NCBI RefSeq assembly: GCF_027580225.2
Contig: NC_073360.2
Span: forward strand, 9,788,501-9,852,500
DNA length: 64,000 bases
Reading direction: 5' to 3'
Origin: Misgurnus anguillicaudatus
Lineage: Eukaryota > Chordata > Actinopteri > Cypriniformes > Cobitidae
The stretch's first letter is position 1; each line of letters opens with the position of its first letter. Below are positions 23,938 to 36,000 of this stretch, piece after piece. The position numbers and the translations under genes are program-made. A model generated the notes under the pieces. That model was not told the DNA's origin, did no database searches, and saw only the letters and a list, made by a program, of their open reading frames with translations.

Positions 23938-24078
23938 ATGGTAGAGAAGAAACGCGAAGGAGGACGCAAAAGAAATACTTTTTTTGAAGTCCCTGAGAAG
24001 AGAAGAAAATTGTCAGAAGAAAGTAATCTAACCAGTGTTGTTCTTGGAGAAGCATTTCAACCTCTTTTGCGCCTTTAA
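23938..24078 (+). pseudogene. short basic open segment inside transposon DNA
   Basis: From the ATG at 23938 the frame reads MVEKKREGGRKRNTFFEVP then EKRRKLSEESN and ends at 24078. It is lysine/arginine-rich, like the N-terminal region of proteins often predicted from fish repeats. I do not recognise a domain. It is more likely a transposon or captured-exon fragment than a host gene. Confidence 0.3.
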
Positions 24079-24296
24079 ATATGGGTATTTTTCTTTAAAA
24101 AAAATAGCAAAAAGCATAAATACTTGCATGTTTGTGAAGGAATTTTGTTAGAGATCAGATTCAGAATGATTATCAAAACATACACAAAGTTTAAAATTAG
24201 TATATAATTTTTTGCTTCAGTTTTTTTTTTAAAGTGCGGTATTAAATATTGACATAAAAACTCATCAGGAACCCTTTTTTATGCAAATGTTTTCTC

Positions 24297-25135
24297 TTAA
24301 AGGCAGGATAGGCAGGAATTATCTAAAAAACGTTTTTACAAATTTGTTTAAGCTGTCTTTATATATCAATACATAAGTAAAATGTAAGTACTTTGAAAAA
24401 GAGAGTATAAAACTCGAGTGTCTGTAGACCTCTCACACAGTTAATTTTTTCCATTCGGGACGAAACAAATGATTGGCTGCCGCGACTATCACTCTCTCTC
24501 GCGACCATGGCACCACCCCTGTTGCTATGGGATCTGCCCATTCAGAACTCACAGTACCTGCATATCCAGTCAGCGACGGCAAACGAGGCAAAAAAAGGAA
24601 TAAACGAAGAAATCAAACCAGAGTAAATATTGCGTGGCTTCTCCTCGAGTCGACGATGCGGTAGCGGTATTGTCTCCGGAGTGTAGTCCTCATCAGAGTC
24701 AACAATGCTTTCATCACGGAAACTCTTCCATGCAAAACACTGACTTAATAGTGAGTACTAAAAGCCATCCTATTTGTTTATATTCCTAGTGATAAAGTTA
24801 GGTGTATTATTACATGTGATTGTGACATGATGGTACTACATGCTCCTTCCTCTCAGCTTGTCTGAGGTAAATCCTTCTCCCAGCAAAGCTGTCGGTGTCT
24901 CGCGTTCATGTGTTTTGGGGGCGTGGCTTTAGAAGAAACCCAGAAGGGAGGGGGTGGAGTGAATGGAAAAATGAGCTGTGTTTAAAACAGTCGTGAGAGG
25001 TCTACAGACACTCGATTTTTATACTCTCTTTTTCAGAGTACATACATTTGACTTATGTATTGGTATATAAAGACAGTTTAAACAAATTTGTAAAAAAGTT
25101 TTTTTTTAGATAATTCCTGCCTATCCTGCCTTTAA
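24297..25135. mobile_element. 839-bp foldback element with TTAA ends
   Basis: The left arm begins TTAAAGGCAGGATAGGCAGG and runs to about 24437. The right arm (about 24990-25135) is the inverse and ends CCTGCCTATCCTGCCTTTAA. The arms match over about 140 bp, including CTGTAGACCTCTCACA versus TGAGAGGTCTACAG. The loop holds a basic open segment (24578-24634). Confidence 0.85.
24578..24634 (+). pseudogene. basic segment resembling a transposon-ORF N-terminus
   Basis: Within an open frame from 24473 the loop of the foldback encodes GKRGKKRNKRRNQTRVNIA. Runs of Lys/Arg followed by a TRVNI motif occur at the start of many predicted fish proteins that derive from repeats (from memory). No catalytic part follows, so this is a remnant of a larger parent element. 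Confidence 0.35.
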
Positions 25136-25173
25136 TTGACGAGATAACTTGTCAATGGCTGGGAAAGAGTTAA

Positions 25174-26714
25174 GAGAAGAATAAGATGGCACAAAACTTT
25201 ATTCAGATACTGTAAGGATTACCTTATACCCAAGTAGCACTACTTCCATACTATGCTTGACTGCGATTCACATAAAAAAAATTAGTTTTTCTTTGTATGA
25301 TATTTCTTGCTACTTTTTGAATTCCTTTTATTACTGTCTCAGATCTAGACTTGCAATCTTAAAATATAAAAAACATTTTATAAGTGACTATTTTAAAATA
25401 TATGATTAACTAAAAATAAAATGATCAGATATAATTTCAATATTTATTGAAATGTTAAAGAAATCTAGATAATAATCATATAACTATTTAATATAAAAAT
25501 GTATATAATATAAATAATATGTAACTATGTGCAAAAAAAGTCAATATTACTTATTTATTTTTTTGAACACATAAAATTCCAGAAAATACCTTTACCAAGT
25601 GAGAATGTATAGTGGATTTCATGAAAGCAAATTTTGAAGCAGAAACATTTTTTAAACATGATATCTTTTTGAAACTTTTTTAAAGCTCACCAATTTTTTT
25701 ATTAGACAAAGGAAATGCTTTAAAAATTCTCCGTTTTACACTGGAGCACATGCAAAATTTTCTCAGCTCAGACTATTCAGGTTTAGATGCTGTGTGATAA
25801 CCTAAATGGTGTTTTTGTGCTTTCCACAGACGTAACCTGTGTTAAAGATAGCATTCTAAATTCATAACCCGTTTCACAGAACACCAAACCACAGTGTCAC
25901 ACTTGTACTTCACTCGACTTTGCTTTTCGCAAACTGAAAGTCTTCAGCTGAATGCGAGGCATGTGGGGGCGTCTCGGCTACGGGCACCACGGGGAGAGTC
26001 CCTTTACTGCGGCCATGTGACAAGCTCAAAATATTCACCCAGATAAGAGGCCGTGCGCCCCCGGCGAATCTCGCACACTGACTTCACTGTAGTCTCCTCG
26101 CACCCCAATGGCTTTTATCTGTTAACCTTGTATTCCATCTGCTTCCATTTTAAAACTAGCAATCTGCTATTAATAGTCAAAGAGATTTTTTCACTGCTGT
26201 TTTGCTAAATTTAGTTGACGAATGAGCGCTGGCAGGCATTTTGTCGGCAATTAAAACGATGGCGTGACTGCCAACATGAAAGCACCATTGTCTGAGAGAA
26301 TGCATCCAACTTTCTTCTCATTGGTCAAGGGCTCCGTTAGATGGCCGCAAAATTTCATTTAACTATCTCTTTCGAGAGGGAAACACAGTACACATAGAAG
26401 GAGACACACAGACTTACGAATGTTTGGGTGTATTTTAATGCAAAAAGACTGAATGAGAAAAGTTACAGACTGAAGCTGAGTCACATCAGGCTCTCTGCGG
26501 CCGTATGCGTCTAAAGAAAAACACCCCACGTATTTAATGTAATGACTGTACGTATATTTGAGTGCATGTAAATATGCGTATGGTTATGAAAAAGTCTGCA
26601 GTTTGCTCCGTTCACGCGGGGAGGAAAAACAAATAGATTTTTTCCAAGTGCGATCTGTTCTCTCTTCTCTTGCAAACCGCAACGTCTGCAGATGAGAACA
26701 ACCACACAGAGACA
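25174..26714. other. proximal 3' flank of cog6, low in transposons
   Basis: 25174-25800 is AT-rich. 25870-26400 is more balanced in composition, shows no transposon ends and looks single-copy, with runs such as TTTTATCTGTTAACCTTG and GCTATTAATAGTC. It could be a conserved non-coding element between cog6 and the next gene, but I cannot test conservation. The minus-strand frame at 26511-26840 overlaps the 3' flank and is not a recognisable protein. Confidence 0.4.
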
Positions 26715-26901
26715 TTTCTGTACAGTCACTGTCTTTAATTTACCTTTCCATAATATCCTTATGTTAGAAATCTGTCCCATCACCAAACGACACGGTAGGA
26801 AGTCCTGCGGCCAGAATCTGTCATTGCTCCAGCGCACCAAGTATGTTGTCTGTGCTTTGGTTATGGCATGTAGGCCGTATCATGTGTGAATGTTGCATGT
26901 C
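26715..26901 (-). terminator. cog6: cog6 3' UTR with possible poly(A) signal ATTAAA
   Basis: On the minus strand the stop codon is followed about 165 nt later by ATTAAA at 26739-26734, the common variant of AATAAA. A GT-rich stretch (TGTGTGGTTGTTCT) lies about 25-40 nt further on, as expected of a downstream element. I saw no AATAAA on this strand within about 1 kb of the stop. The exact cleavage site is inferred. Confidence 0.4.
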
Positions 26902-27049
26902 TCAGGACAGCAGCGTCTGTACCTGCTGTGGCGATCTGTGCAGGACAGATTCTGGTTCTTTATAGCCGTTCGCGGGGTTGGTGACAGCTTTGTACAGCTC
27001 TCCATATGCCCGGCACACTAGCTCTGTGGACTGTTTGAAGATCTGCTCC
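26902..27049 (-). CDS. cog6: cog6 last coding exon and stop
   Basis: 148 coding nt. The first G completes the lysine codon from the previous exon. The exon reads [20 protein letters not shown], then [20 protein letters not shown] and QQVQTLLS, followed by TGA at 26904-26902. The acceptor is ttctttcag. The end fits the conserved COG6 C-terminus. Confidence 0.96.
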
Positions 27050-30000
27050 CTGAAAGAAACGGAAAGGAAGAGAAAATTTGTGAAAGTGCTTTACACTCCC
27101 AAAAATGACACAACACCTGTACAAATACACAATAAAACACATTGCTCGTCACTATTCAGTCTCCAAGCAAAACATTACATAAGTTTATACCACGGGTCTA
27201 TTAAATGCTTTATTCTGATTGGCTGAGAAATGTTCCATTGGTTTTGATTATTTTTCTGTAAACCGCACACCTAACTTAAAAATAGGCACCACAGCGATGT
27301 TTGTGGTAAGCGTGGTATAAGAGGAATAATTGACTTTGGTCCTTTAAATTATGTAAGGAGTAATTGATCGGCCGGTTGAAATATTCGAAAATAACGCACA
27401 CCCAAGGTGGTAATGTGGCACGACGCGAAGTGCCTTTACACCGTGGGTTTGCATTATTTTCAAATAATTCAAAGGACCAGAGTCAATTATTCCTTTTATA
27501 CCACAGTTACCACAAACATTACTCTGGTGCCCATTTTTAACCCTTATGTGTTGTCTGGGCCATTTTTGTTATTTTTTTGTCTTAATTTGGCCACAACTTT
27601 CTCTGTGTTTCAGCAAATGGAATGATTTTTGGTGACAAATCTTATATTTACTCATATTTTAAGAAAATGCTTTGAAATTTGTACCTTGGGAAAATTTACT
27701 ACCCTTACGTATTGTTAGCGGCCAAAAATGGCCACAAAATTAAACTGCTGTAAAAATGTATCAGATTAATTTTTTTCCAATTTTTTTTGCATAAATCTGT
27801 TAATCAACCTCAGTACTGATCAAAACTACCAAATGTTTACAAAAATTCCATGAATTTAACTCTTTCATTGCCAAGTTTTAAGTGGTGTCACTGATTTGGG
27901 AAAAAAAACACAAAATGACAGATTTTCAATAGAAAAAGGGATTGTGGACTGGATTTTCTTTTAACTTTTTCACAGTCTTGGGCATGCCAAAGATTAGTAA
28001 AAACATTGGCTTTGATGCATTTTTAGTTTTTGTGCAGCATCAGATTTTATTTTTTTCTCCCTCATTTACTGTTTTTGCCCCATTGACTTCCATTATAACA
28101 ACATTTTTTGATTGCAGAGCCATGACACCTTATTATCATGCATTTTTTATTCTTTGTGGTTTTACCTTTTGCAAAGAGGTAAAATGTGTCATTTTTACTG
28201 TTGATCACCATGTGGCACCATTAACCCTTTAGTAGGCCTGTGCAAAGGCTTGTCATAGCTCTGCAATCAAAAAATGTTGTTATAATGGAAATCAATGGGG
28301 CAAAAATGGCCACAAACCATAAATGAGGGAGAAAGAAAATATAAAAACTAAAAATGCATCAACGCCAATGATTTTACTAATCTTTGGCATGCCCAAGACT
28401 GTGAAAAAGGTGAAAAAAATCCAGTCCACACTTTTTATATCGAAAATCAGTGATTTTTTTTCTCAAATCAGTGGCATCACCCATGAGCTTGTCAATTAAA
28501 GAGTTAAAATCATGAAATTTTTGGAAACATTTGGCAGCCCCGATCAGCACTGATGTCGATCAACAGATTTATGCAAAAAAAAAATGAAAAAAATATTAAT
28601 CTGATACATTTTTACAGCCGCCCAATTAAGTGCCCATTGTTGGCCGCCAACAACACGAAAGCATAGCGAATTGGAACAAGGCACAAGGGTTAAGACATTT
28701 AAAAGATTATGTGTGCGGTTTATCAGAATAAAGCATTCAACAGACCCGTTGTATAATTGAAAATACCTTGGGTGTGCATTATTTTCTTATAATTTAATCG
28801 TCAATTATTCTTTACATATTACCGTATTTTTCGGTCTATAAGCCGCGTTTTTTTCATAACTTGGCTGGTGCTGCGTCTTATAGTCAGGTGCGCCTTGTAA
28901 AGTCAGTATGAAGTAATTTTGACATTTATGAGGCAAGAGACATCATTACCGTCTACAGCCGTGAGAGTCCGCTATATGCTGCTTCTGTATTTATGTAATT
29001 CAATGGATTCAGTGATGCGCAATGACAAGTATGCGAACTTCATGTTAGTTGGCTTGTTCGATTAATTTAGACTATTCAACCTTCCAGGTAAGTTCTGTAT
29101 GTTATGGTTTATCGTTTAAATAACTGATAATATTACTTTAACGTACAGACATCTATTCAGCCTGCTGTTCTGTCTGCTATTGGTTAGTTGAATAACTTGC
29201 CTTTCCAGGTTAAATGTCTGTTCTTCGGCTTGGATTTTGTGAAATCATTTTCGAAATAAACACGACGTATAGTCCACTGTGACTTATATAAGTTATTTCA
29301 TCTTAATGACGCGTTTTTGAACGATGAGGTTTATACTCCGATGCGGCTTATAGTCCGGAAAGTACGGTGCCAAGATTCTAATAAACACCATTCATTTTAT
29401 ATTAACATTTGTATTATTATATATGTATTCATTAGAAGGGAGGCACAAGTCATATTTTAGTAAATTATCAAGGCTTTGGGGTGGACTCACTGGACCTCGG
29501 CTACTGAGTTACTACCTAGCAACCATATAGCAAAGCCCTAGCAACCACCTCCAATACCCTAGCATCACTGCAACACATTTTGCTTAGGAAAACACACAAT
29601 TTCTTCAGAGATTGTAAACCTCAAATTAGCGTTGGTGGCACAGATAATTATTGTACGTTTAAAAGATGAAATATCAAAAAACAATCTTTAAAAACATAAC
29701 ATTTTGTAATACAGTACTGTATATGTGATCTCTGACTGACAAACAAACAAGTCAAGGCTAATGTGACATGTTTCACATTTTGTGACATGACAAACTAAAC
29801 CAGTAACAAAAACACCACTAATAAAAAATACCAAGAACACTGACATTGTTTTGGTTTTAAGGTGATTCTGAACATCCCGGTTTTGGGTAACGTCATGCAC
29901 ATGCATTGACCTGACTGAAAACTAAACACGCTGTTCAGAGTGCAGAGTCCCACACGTAACACTGATCTGGGTTCAGTTCAGGACTAACACTGCCCTCTAC

Positions 30001-33000
30001 AGGTTCACTTTTAATAGCACATCTACACACATGCAGATAGGCTGCAACTAACATCTGTTTATGAAAACAGCAAATGATTATTTCTTGCGTCATTTGGATA
30101 TTCCACGTTTTGCCCAACGCTTTCCGACTAACAGTGTACAAACTGAACTACATACTGTATACGTTTAAAAATGGCTTTAAATATAAAGGTCATGAATAAT
30201 ATTTTTTATAGTTTCAAAGCATATCAAACTGGCTAAATGATGTGCTGTAACACATATAGGGCTTCAATTATGAACCATTTTTAACCCAACATCTAATGGG
30301 ATGTGTATGAAATACAAAATTAAATTCCATTTTGTAAAATTCTTTCAGTTTCTACTTTTTTGAATTTATTACTAATTAATTTCATATTATCCTCTTCATA
30401 AACAGTTATCGAAACACAGTGCATACACAGCTCTTGTATAATCTTTTCACTAAATAAACTAAATGTAAAAACATAGGTAATGCATAAACAGATGATATGT
30501 CTAAATAAGATAAAAAAAATAAAAATAAACTCTGTGTGCATGTGTATCCTAATCCAACTCTTCTTAGCCTTACTTTGTGCCGCATCCAGAGTTGAGTCAC
30601 GTGTGTCATGTTTATGTGTGGGAGAAAAAGAGAGAGAGTGAGAAATGGACCATGAGCTTATTAGTTGTGCCGAGCCTGTGCACGAGTCCATCTCCATTAA
30701 TAGAGAACATTAACCTCAGGGACAGTGAGTGCTCCTCAAGCCCGTTACATTTCCCAATAACAATTGTGACTCAGTGCGCGCAGCTCTCTGCCGCTCAAAT
30801 AGCAACATCGCGCTGATGCTAAAAGCATGCTCGAACTGCGAGGAAGATGGAGAGAAAAAACAAACGTGACAAATGCACAAGAAACCTCTCACGCTCACCG
30901 CTCTCTTAATGCCACACGAGACCATTCACCACCATTCATCGGCTGGTGTGATGATGAGAATAATGTGGCTAATGGGTATTTCATGAATAAGACTCCAACG
31001 TCTGCTGTAAGACACTCATTTAAATATTGGGTATATTTGGGCTGTGATTGTGAAAATGCCACATTTTGATGTTAAAAATGATAAATAATACATTTCCTTT
31101 AGTGATGCACTAAAATTTAATTTCTGGACCGAAGACAAAAATTTTGGATTTTTCTTGGCTAAACTAAAAAAATTATAATTATAATAGTTTTTGTATTATC
31201 ATCATAATATTCTTTAATTCCATTATTTTAAAGAACCAAGTTAGAAAAACTACAAATATAGTTTTTAGTGCTAGGCAAAGATTAATTGCAATTAAACGCA
31301 TACAAAATAAAAGTGATTTTTTTGTATAATATATGTGTCTGTACTGTGTGTAATAATTATGTATATTTAACCACACACACACATACATATATTCATTTCA
31401 GAATATATATTTAATAATATTTTTATATATTCTATATGATAAATAACAAATAAATAAAAAATAATAAAAATAAATAAAAAATAAATAAATACATAAATAA
31501 ATATACATGAATGTGTGTGTATTTATATATACATGATAATTACAGACAGTACACCCTCATAAATTATGCAAAAAATCACTTTTGTTTTGTATGAGATTAA
31601 TCGCGACTAATTTTTGCCTAGCAATAATAATAATATATATTTGTATAATATAAGTATAAAATAATCACCCATTTTTTTATAGTTACACCAAAATTGTACA
31701 AAAATTACTACTACTATCAGTCCAGCACAAGCTACTGAAAACTGTGCACTTCATTATTGGTTATTGACAGATTAACATTATTCACAGGAGGACTTGAGCT
31801 AGACTTTAAAAAAAACAATGCTATGATTTGATCTCTGACTCTAGAGACACAAGTGCACCTATTATGCAAAATCCACTTTTACAAGGTGTTTGGACATAAT
31901 ATGTGTTGGCAGTGTGTGAACCCTACAATGAAAAAAATCCACCCTCTCCTTTTTCTAATACTCATTAAACCAAACCAGCCTTATTAGACAGGCCGTTTTA
32001 ATTCTCTTATCAATGTGAGGTCACTGTGATAAAGCCCCGCCCACGGCCACTGACTGACAGTCCTGCATTACCATAGTTTCCGGCCTCAGCAAGTTGTACG
32101 CTGTCTATAATATCTCAATAGTGAGATACTATTGTCTCAGACTGTATTAATCAGATCTATTTTAACTGAAAGCACTCACTGTCTGCTTGTAAGGAAGTGA
32201 GGAGCTGTAGCTCAGTGGTTCTCAAACTGGGGGCCCTGAGATGGTGCCAGGGGGGCCCCAGTTTTATGACATTTTATAAAATACATTAATTTATCATGAA
32301 TTCTGTGTAATTAAAACCTAAAAAAATAAGGCTACTAACCAACAGCACTACTTTGTATACTTTAATATGTTTTGTCTAATTAAAATGTTACGTTTTAGAA
32401 CAAAATTGTCATAAACTTTCTTTGGGTGGCCGCAAAGGAATGCACCGTAAACAAGGGGGGCTGCACGCTGAAAAAGTTTGAGAACCACTGCTGTAGCTCA
32501 TTTGCATTGAACTCTCTGGTGTTGCATACAGCGCGGGCACCGCAACCTCTTATTTTTCAATCACTCCACAAAGAGACTTAGATTACTCTGCTGATTTTGG
32601 ATATATAGATATAATTTATACATCATTTAAAACGTTAAAAGTGTCTTGTTTTTTCTGTCCACTCCCAATAAAAACAGAATGTTGTGCTTCGCAAAATTAA
32701 GAAAATAAATATGATGCGTGTTCTGTTCTCTCTCCTCAGGGAAGTCCTTTCAGAAACGCATCAGAAAAACTGTAACTTAACTAATACTTGTCATACAAAC
32801 AAAAGGTAAATGTCTAAAAAATGCTTAGAATGTCTACTTTTAAATGATGTGAGGGAAATCAAAAACAAATATTCTCATTCGGTGTAAACTGTATGAGAAG
32901 GAGGAGAGGTACTGTCTTTCTCCTGTTACCTCATTATCTGTAATGAGATGAGATCGCCACACCCCCACGCCATTGAAGTGAACGAGCAGAAACATCCATA

Positions 33001-36000
33001 TGCATAACTTGTGCCTCCTGCAGTCAATGGACACACAATCTCTGATCCATTCTCTCCACTCCTTGCTATGCTAAGCTGTATTATCCGAGTGCACCAAACA
33101 TGACATCTAAATCACAGGATCACACGCATGTTCATGCATTCTTTTTGTGCTGCTTTCACAATCAACACGTGATGGAGCAGCGGCGTCTGTAAACATTGAT
33201 AAGTTGAACACACTCCTGTGTTTTAAGTATAATGATAAAAAAACACAAATAAGAGTCGAGACAACGATGGGCAGTTCTTCATTAGAGCTTTTTCCTGCGC
33301 ATGAGTAAAACTCTCGCTGGCCAACCAAAAACTAACCCTGTATTCATTTTTACGATGCCCATTTAGTACCTCAGTACCTTCAATAACAATCCCTTACTAA
33401 ATTTACCATGATTATTATAGTATGTGTATATATGTTTACATTCTATTCTATTCTATTCTATTCTATTTTATTCTATTCGTTATGAATTTCCAAGTAAACC
33501 TTATCATGGTTTTACTACAAGGCTCATTATGCAAGTCTTTTGTTTCCTCAGCTTTCAATCACAGGTTATTTAGGAGCTTTCATGCCTCTTCGCATATGAC
33601 CTTTCCCAGGCAAAAGTGTCTTAGAAATTGTAAATCAATATATTGTTTTATGTGAATGAGCAGGCCGAATGATTTTCACATCATTTTGAAGAAAAAACTC
33701 TAGACTATTAGATCCTCTTTTGAAAAGTCTTGGGAAAACATGTTTAGAATAAGTTTTGTGGACTTATATCAGTGACTTAAAAAATTTGTTTTTTCAAAAA
33801 CCATGCATAAACATTTTTCTCTGAAAAATACAAACATGTACATACATGTAGCTCATATAATATTGTAGCCCAGTTTGTGCTGAATGCAGTGTTATGAGAC
33901 TTTTGCCATTATTATGTTTTAAGGAACTGAAAAAGCACAAATGTCAGTGCAGGTCAAAACTTCCCCAGGACCCTAAAAACCCCTTAGACCCCAGAGGGTT
34001 AAAGGTACAGACATTAAAACAGTGGGCAAACGGGCATTTCGGACATGCTATAATAAAGGATAAGTGGGGTATTTTGAGGTAAAACTTCACCAACACATTC
34101 TGGGGACACCTGAGACTTATTTTACATCTTGTAAAAAGGCCATAATATGTGCCCTTTAAAACATAATTATGTGCACTGCCACATCACACAGAACTTTTTG
34201 AGTATTTATAATGCTGCTGAGCAGTAACGGGAGAGGTGGAGCAGCATTTAATTTTTATTAAAAACCGATGATCCCCAATTTCCTTAGTTACTGCATCATG
34301 TCAAAAGCCTTACATAGCGTAACAAGCCATATAAGCTACTTACATGGAGCTCAAAAACACCAGTCCCCCTTCACTCTCACTGTATGTACGCAAAAAGTTT
34401 AGATCATCCCCAAACAGTGAACTAACTTTTTGTATAGAATCAGAGGAGGAAACCTGCATTTGGACCTTACAATGTTAAAATGCAATGCTTCATCATTAAG
34501 GTTTTATAAATGTAATGTGACTCATACTTGATAGCGGCACTGAGTAGGAAGTTGAGCTGGGTCATTACAAGTGTATCAGGGGAGGCCAAATAACGGTCAA
34601 ACTGAACCTGTGAAAGAAAAACAGAGAGACATTACACACCAATACAAAAACAAAGCGAGACAACGGAGAAAAGTAGAGGTGATAAAACAGTGAGAGAATC
34701 ACGCCTCACCATAGCTGTTTTTAAGGATGTGCTGTCCATGCCGGGGAGATTTGCCAGTGGCCCCTGCGAGAAAGGACACAACAAAACATGAGAGGAGAAT
34801 ACGACCACTTTCCCTTAGCCAGCATGAACAATAGCTGTGAATTCAGACAGCCTTCAGTGCAAATATAACACATGAAGACAAGAAAGAATAGGGACGGCTG
34901 GAGAACAGAAGGAAAAAGTGAGAGATTTCATAACTGAATTGAATTCGTAGCTGGTCTGTGACACTGTTGAGAGCCAGTGAAAAAAAACTGGTCAAGAAAA
35001 TAACAGAAACAAAAAAAAAAAAACAAAGAAAGAGAAAACAGAAAACAGACAATCTGTTGTATTAGGCCAGCAACATACTGTATCTTACACAAATACAAAT
35101 GAGAAACGGTAAAATGTTGTTGTTTATGGTGATATTTGCAAATATTATGTACAATTTATGAAATTGATTATATGAAAATATGTAATACTTCACAAACACA
35201 AACACAGCATATTGTCCATTGCTTAATTTAATTAAATTCGAATTTAACGTCTTCATCTTATTGCTTAAAGAGGATATTTCACAAGACTTTTTTAAGATGT
35301 CAAAAAAATCTTTGGTGTCCCCAGAGTATGTATGTGAAGTTCTAGCACAAAATATCATATAGATAATTTATTAAAATGTTTAAATTGACACTTTGTATGT
35401 GTGAGCAAAAATGTGCCGTTTCCTCTAAAATGCAAATGAGCTGATCTCTGCACTAAATGGCAGTGCCGTGATTGGATAGTGCAGATTAAGGGCCGGTATT
35501 ATCCCCTTCTGACATCATAAGGGGGAGCCAAATTTCAATTAACTATTTTTTCACATACTTGCAAAGAATGGTTTACCAAAACTAAGTTACTGGGTTGATC
35601 TTATTCACATTTTCTAGTTTAATACAAGCACGGAGGACCCAATTATAGCACTTAAACATGGAAAAGTCTGATTTTCATGATATGTCCCCTTTAACGGTTA
35701 AAAATCGTTTAATGAGCGTCGGTTGTCGGTCATAAAAAATTCACAATGAGCTGACCATGTACATGCCTTGAATTATAAATTGCGCTTTGATACATTTTGA
35801 AATGCAACAAAGTAAAATTGTGCACTAGAAATGTCGGTATGACATTTTGGCAGTATGATAACCTTAAATGAAAATAGCACAGTTTTACAGTGTTGCGTTA
35901 TTGACATGGCAAGATTAAAATGTGTTATTTTCAAATGTCTGCGTATGCAAACAACTACTTTTCAACTGGACACAAAACATTTTATTTTTAAGCAACATAC

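Larger units (their letters stand above)
23457..25173 (-). mobile_element. TTAACTCTTTCC-family element, copy 2, host of nested foldback
   Basis: The left end TTAACTCATTCCCCACC and right end TGGCTGGGAAAGAGTTAA match the family at 58, 45685 and 53197. The 1.7-kb length is mostly explained by later insertions, including the TTAA-flanked foldback at 24297-25135 and a second inserted segment from about 23611. Confidence 0.65.

Noticed and set aside
26511..26840. 109-codon minus-strand frame beside the cog6 stop
   Set aside because: It overlaps the cog6 3' UTR and flank, is not in the cog6 frame, and has no recognisable domain.
27942..28232. 96-codon frame with hydrophobic stretches that looked like a membrane protein
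   Set aside because: It is made by one arm of the hairpin element; Phe-rich translation of T-rich DNA.
28821..29368. Possible small-RNA gene because of stem-forming ends
   Set aside because: The same sequence recurs inverted at 58055-58594 with matching ends, so it is a transposon family.
33441..33478. Regular spacing that might suggest a CRISPR-like array
   Set aside because: It is a plain TTCTA microsatellite with no spacers, in a vertebrate intron.
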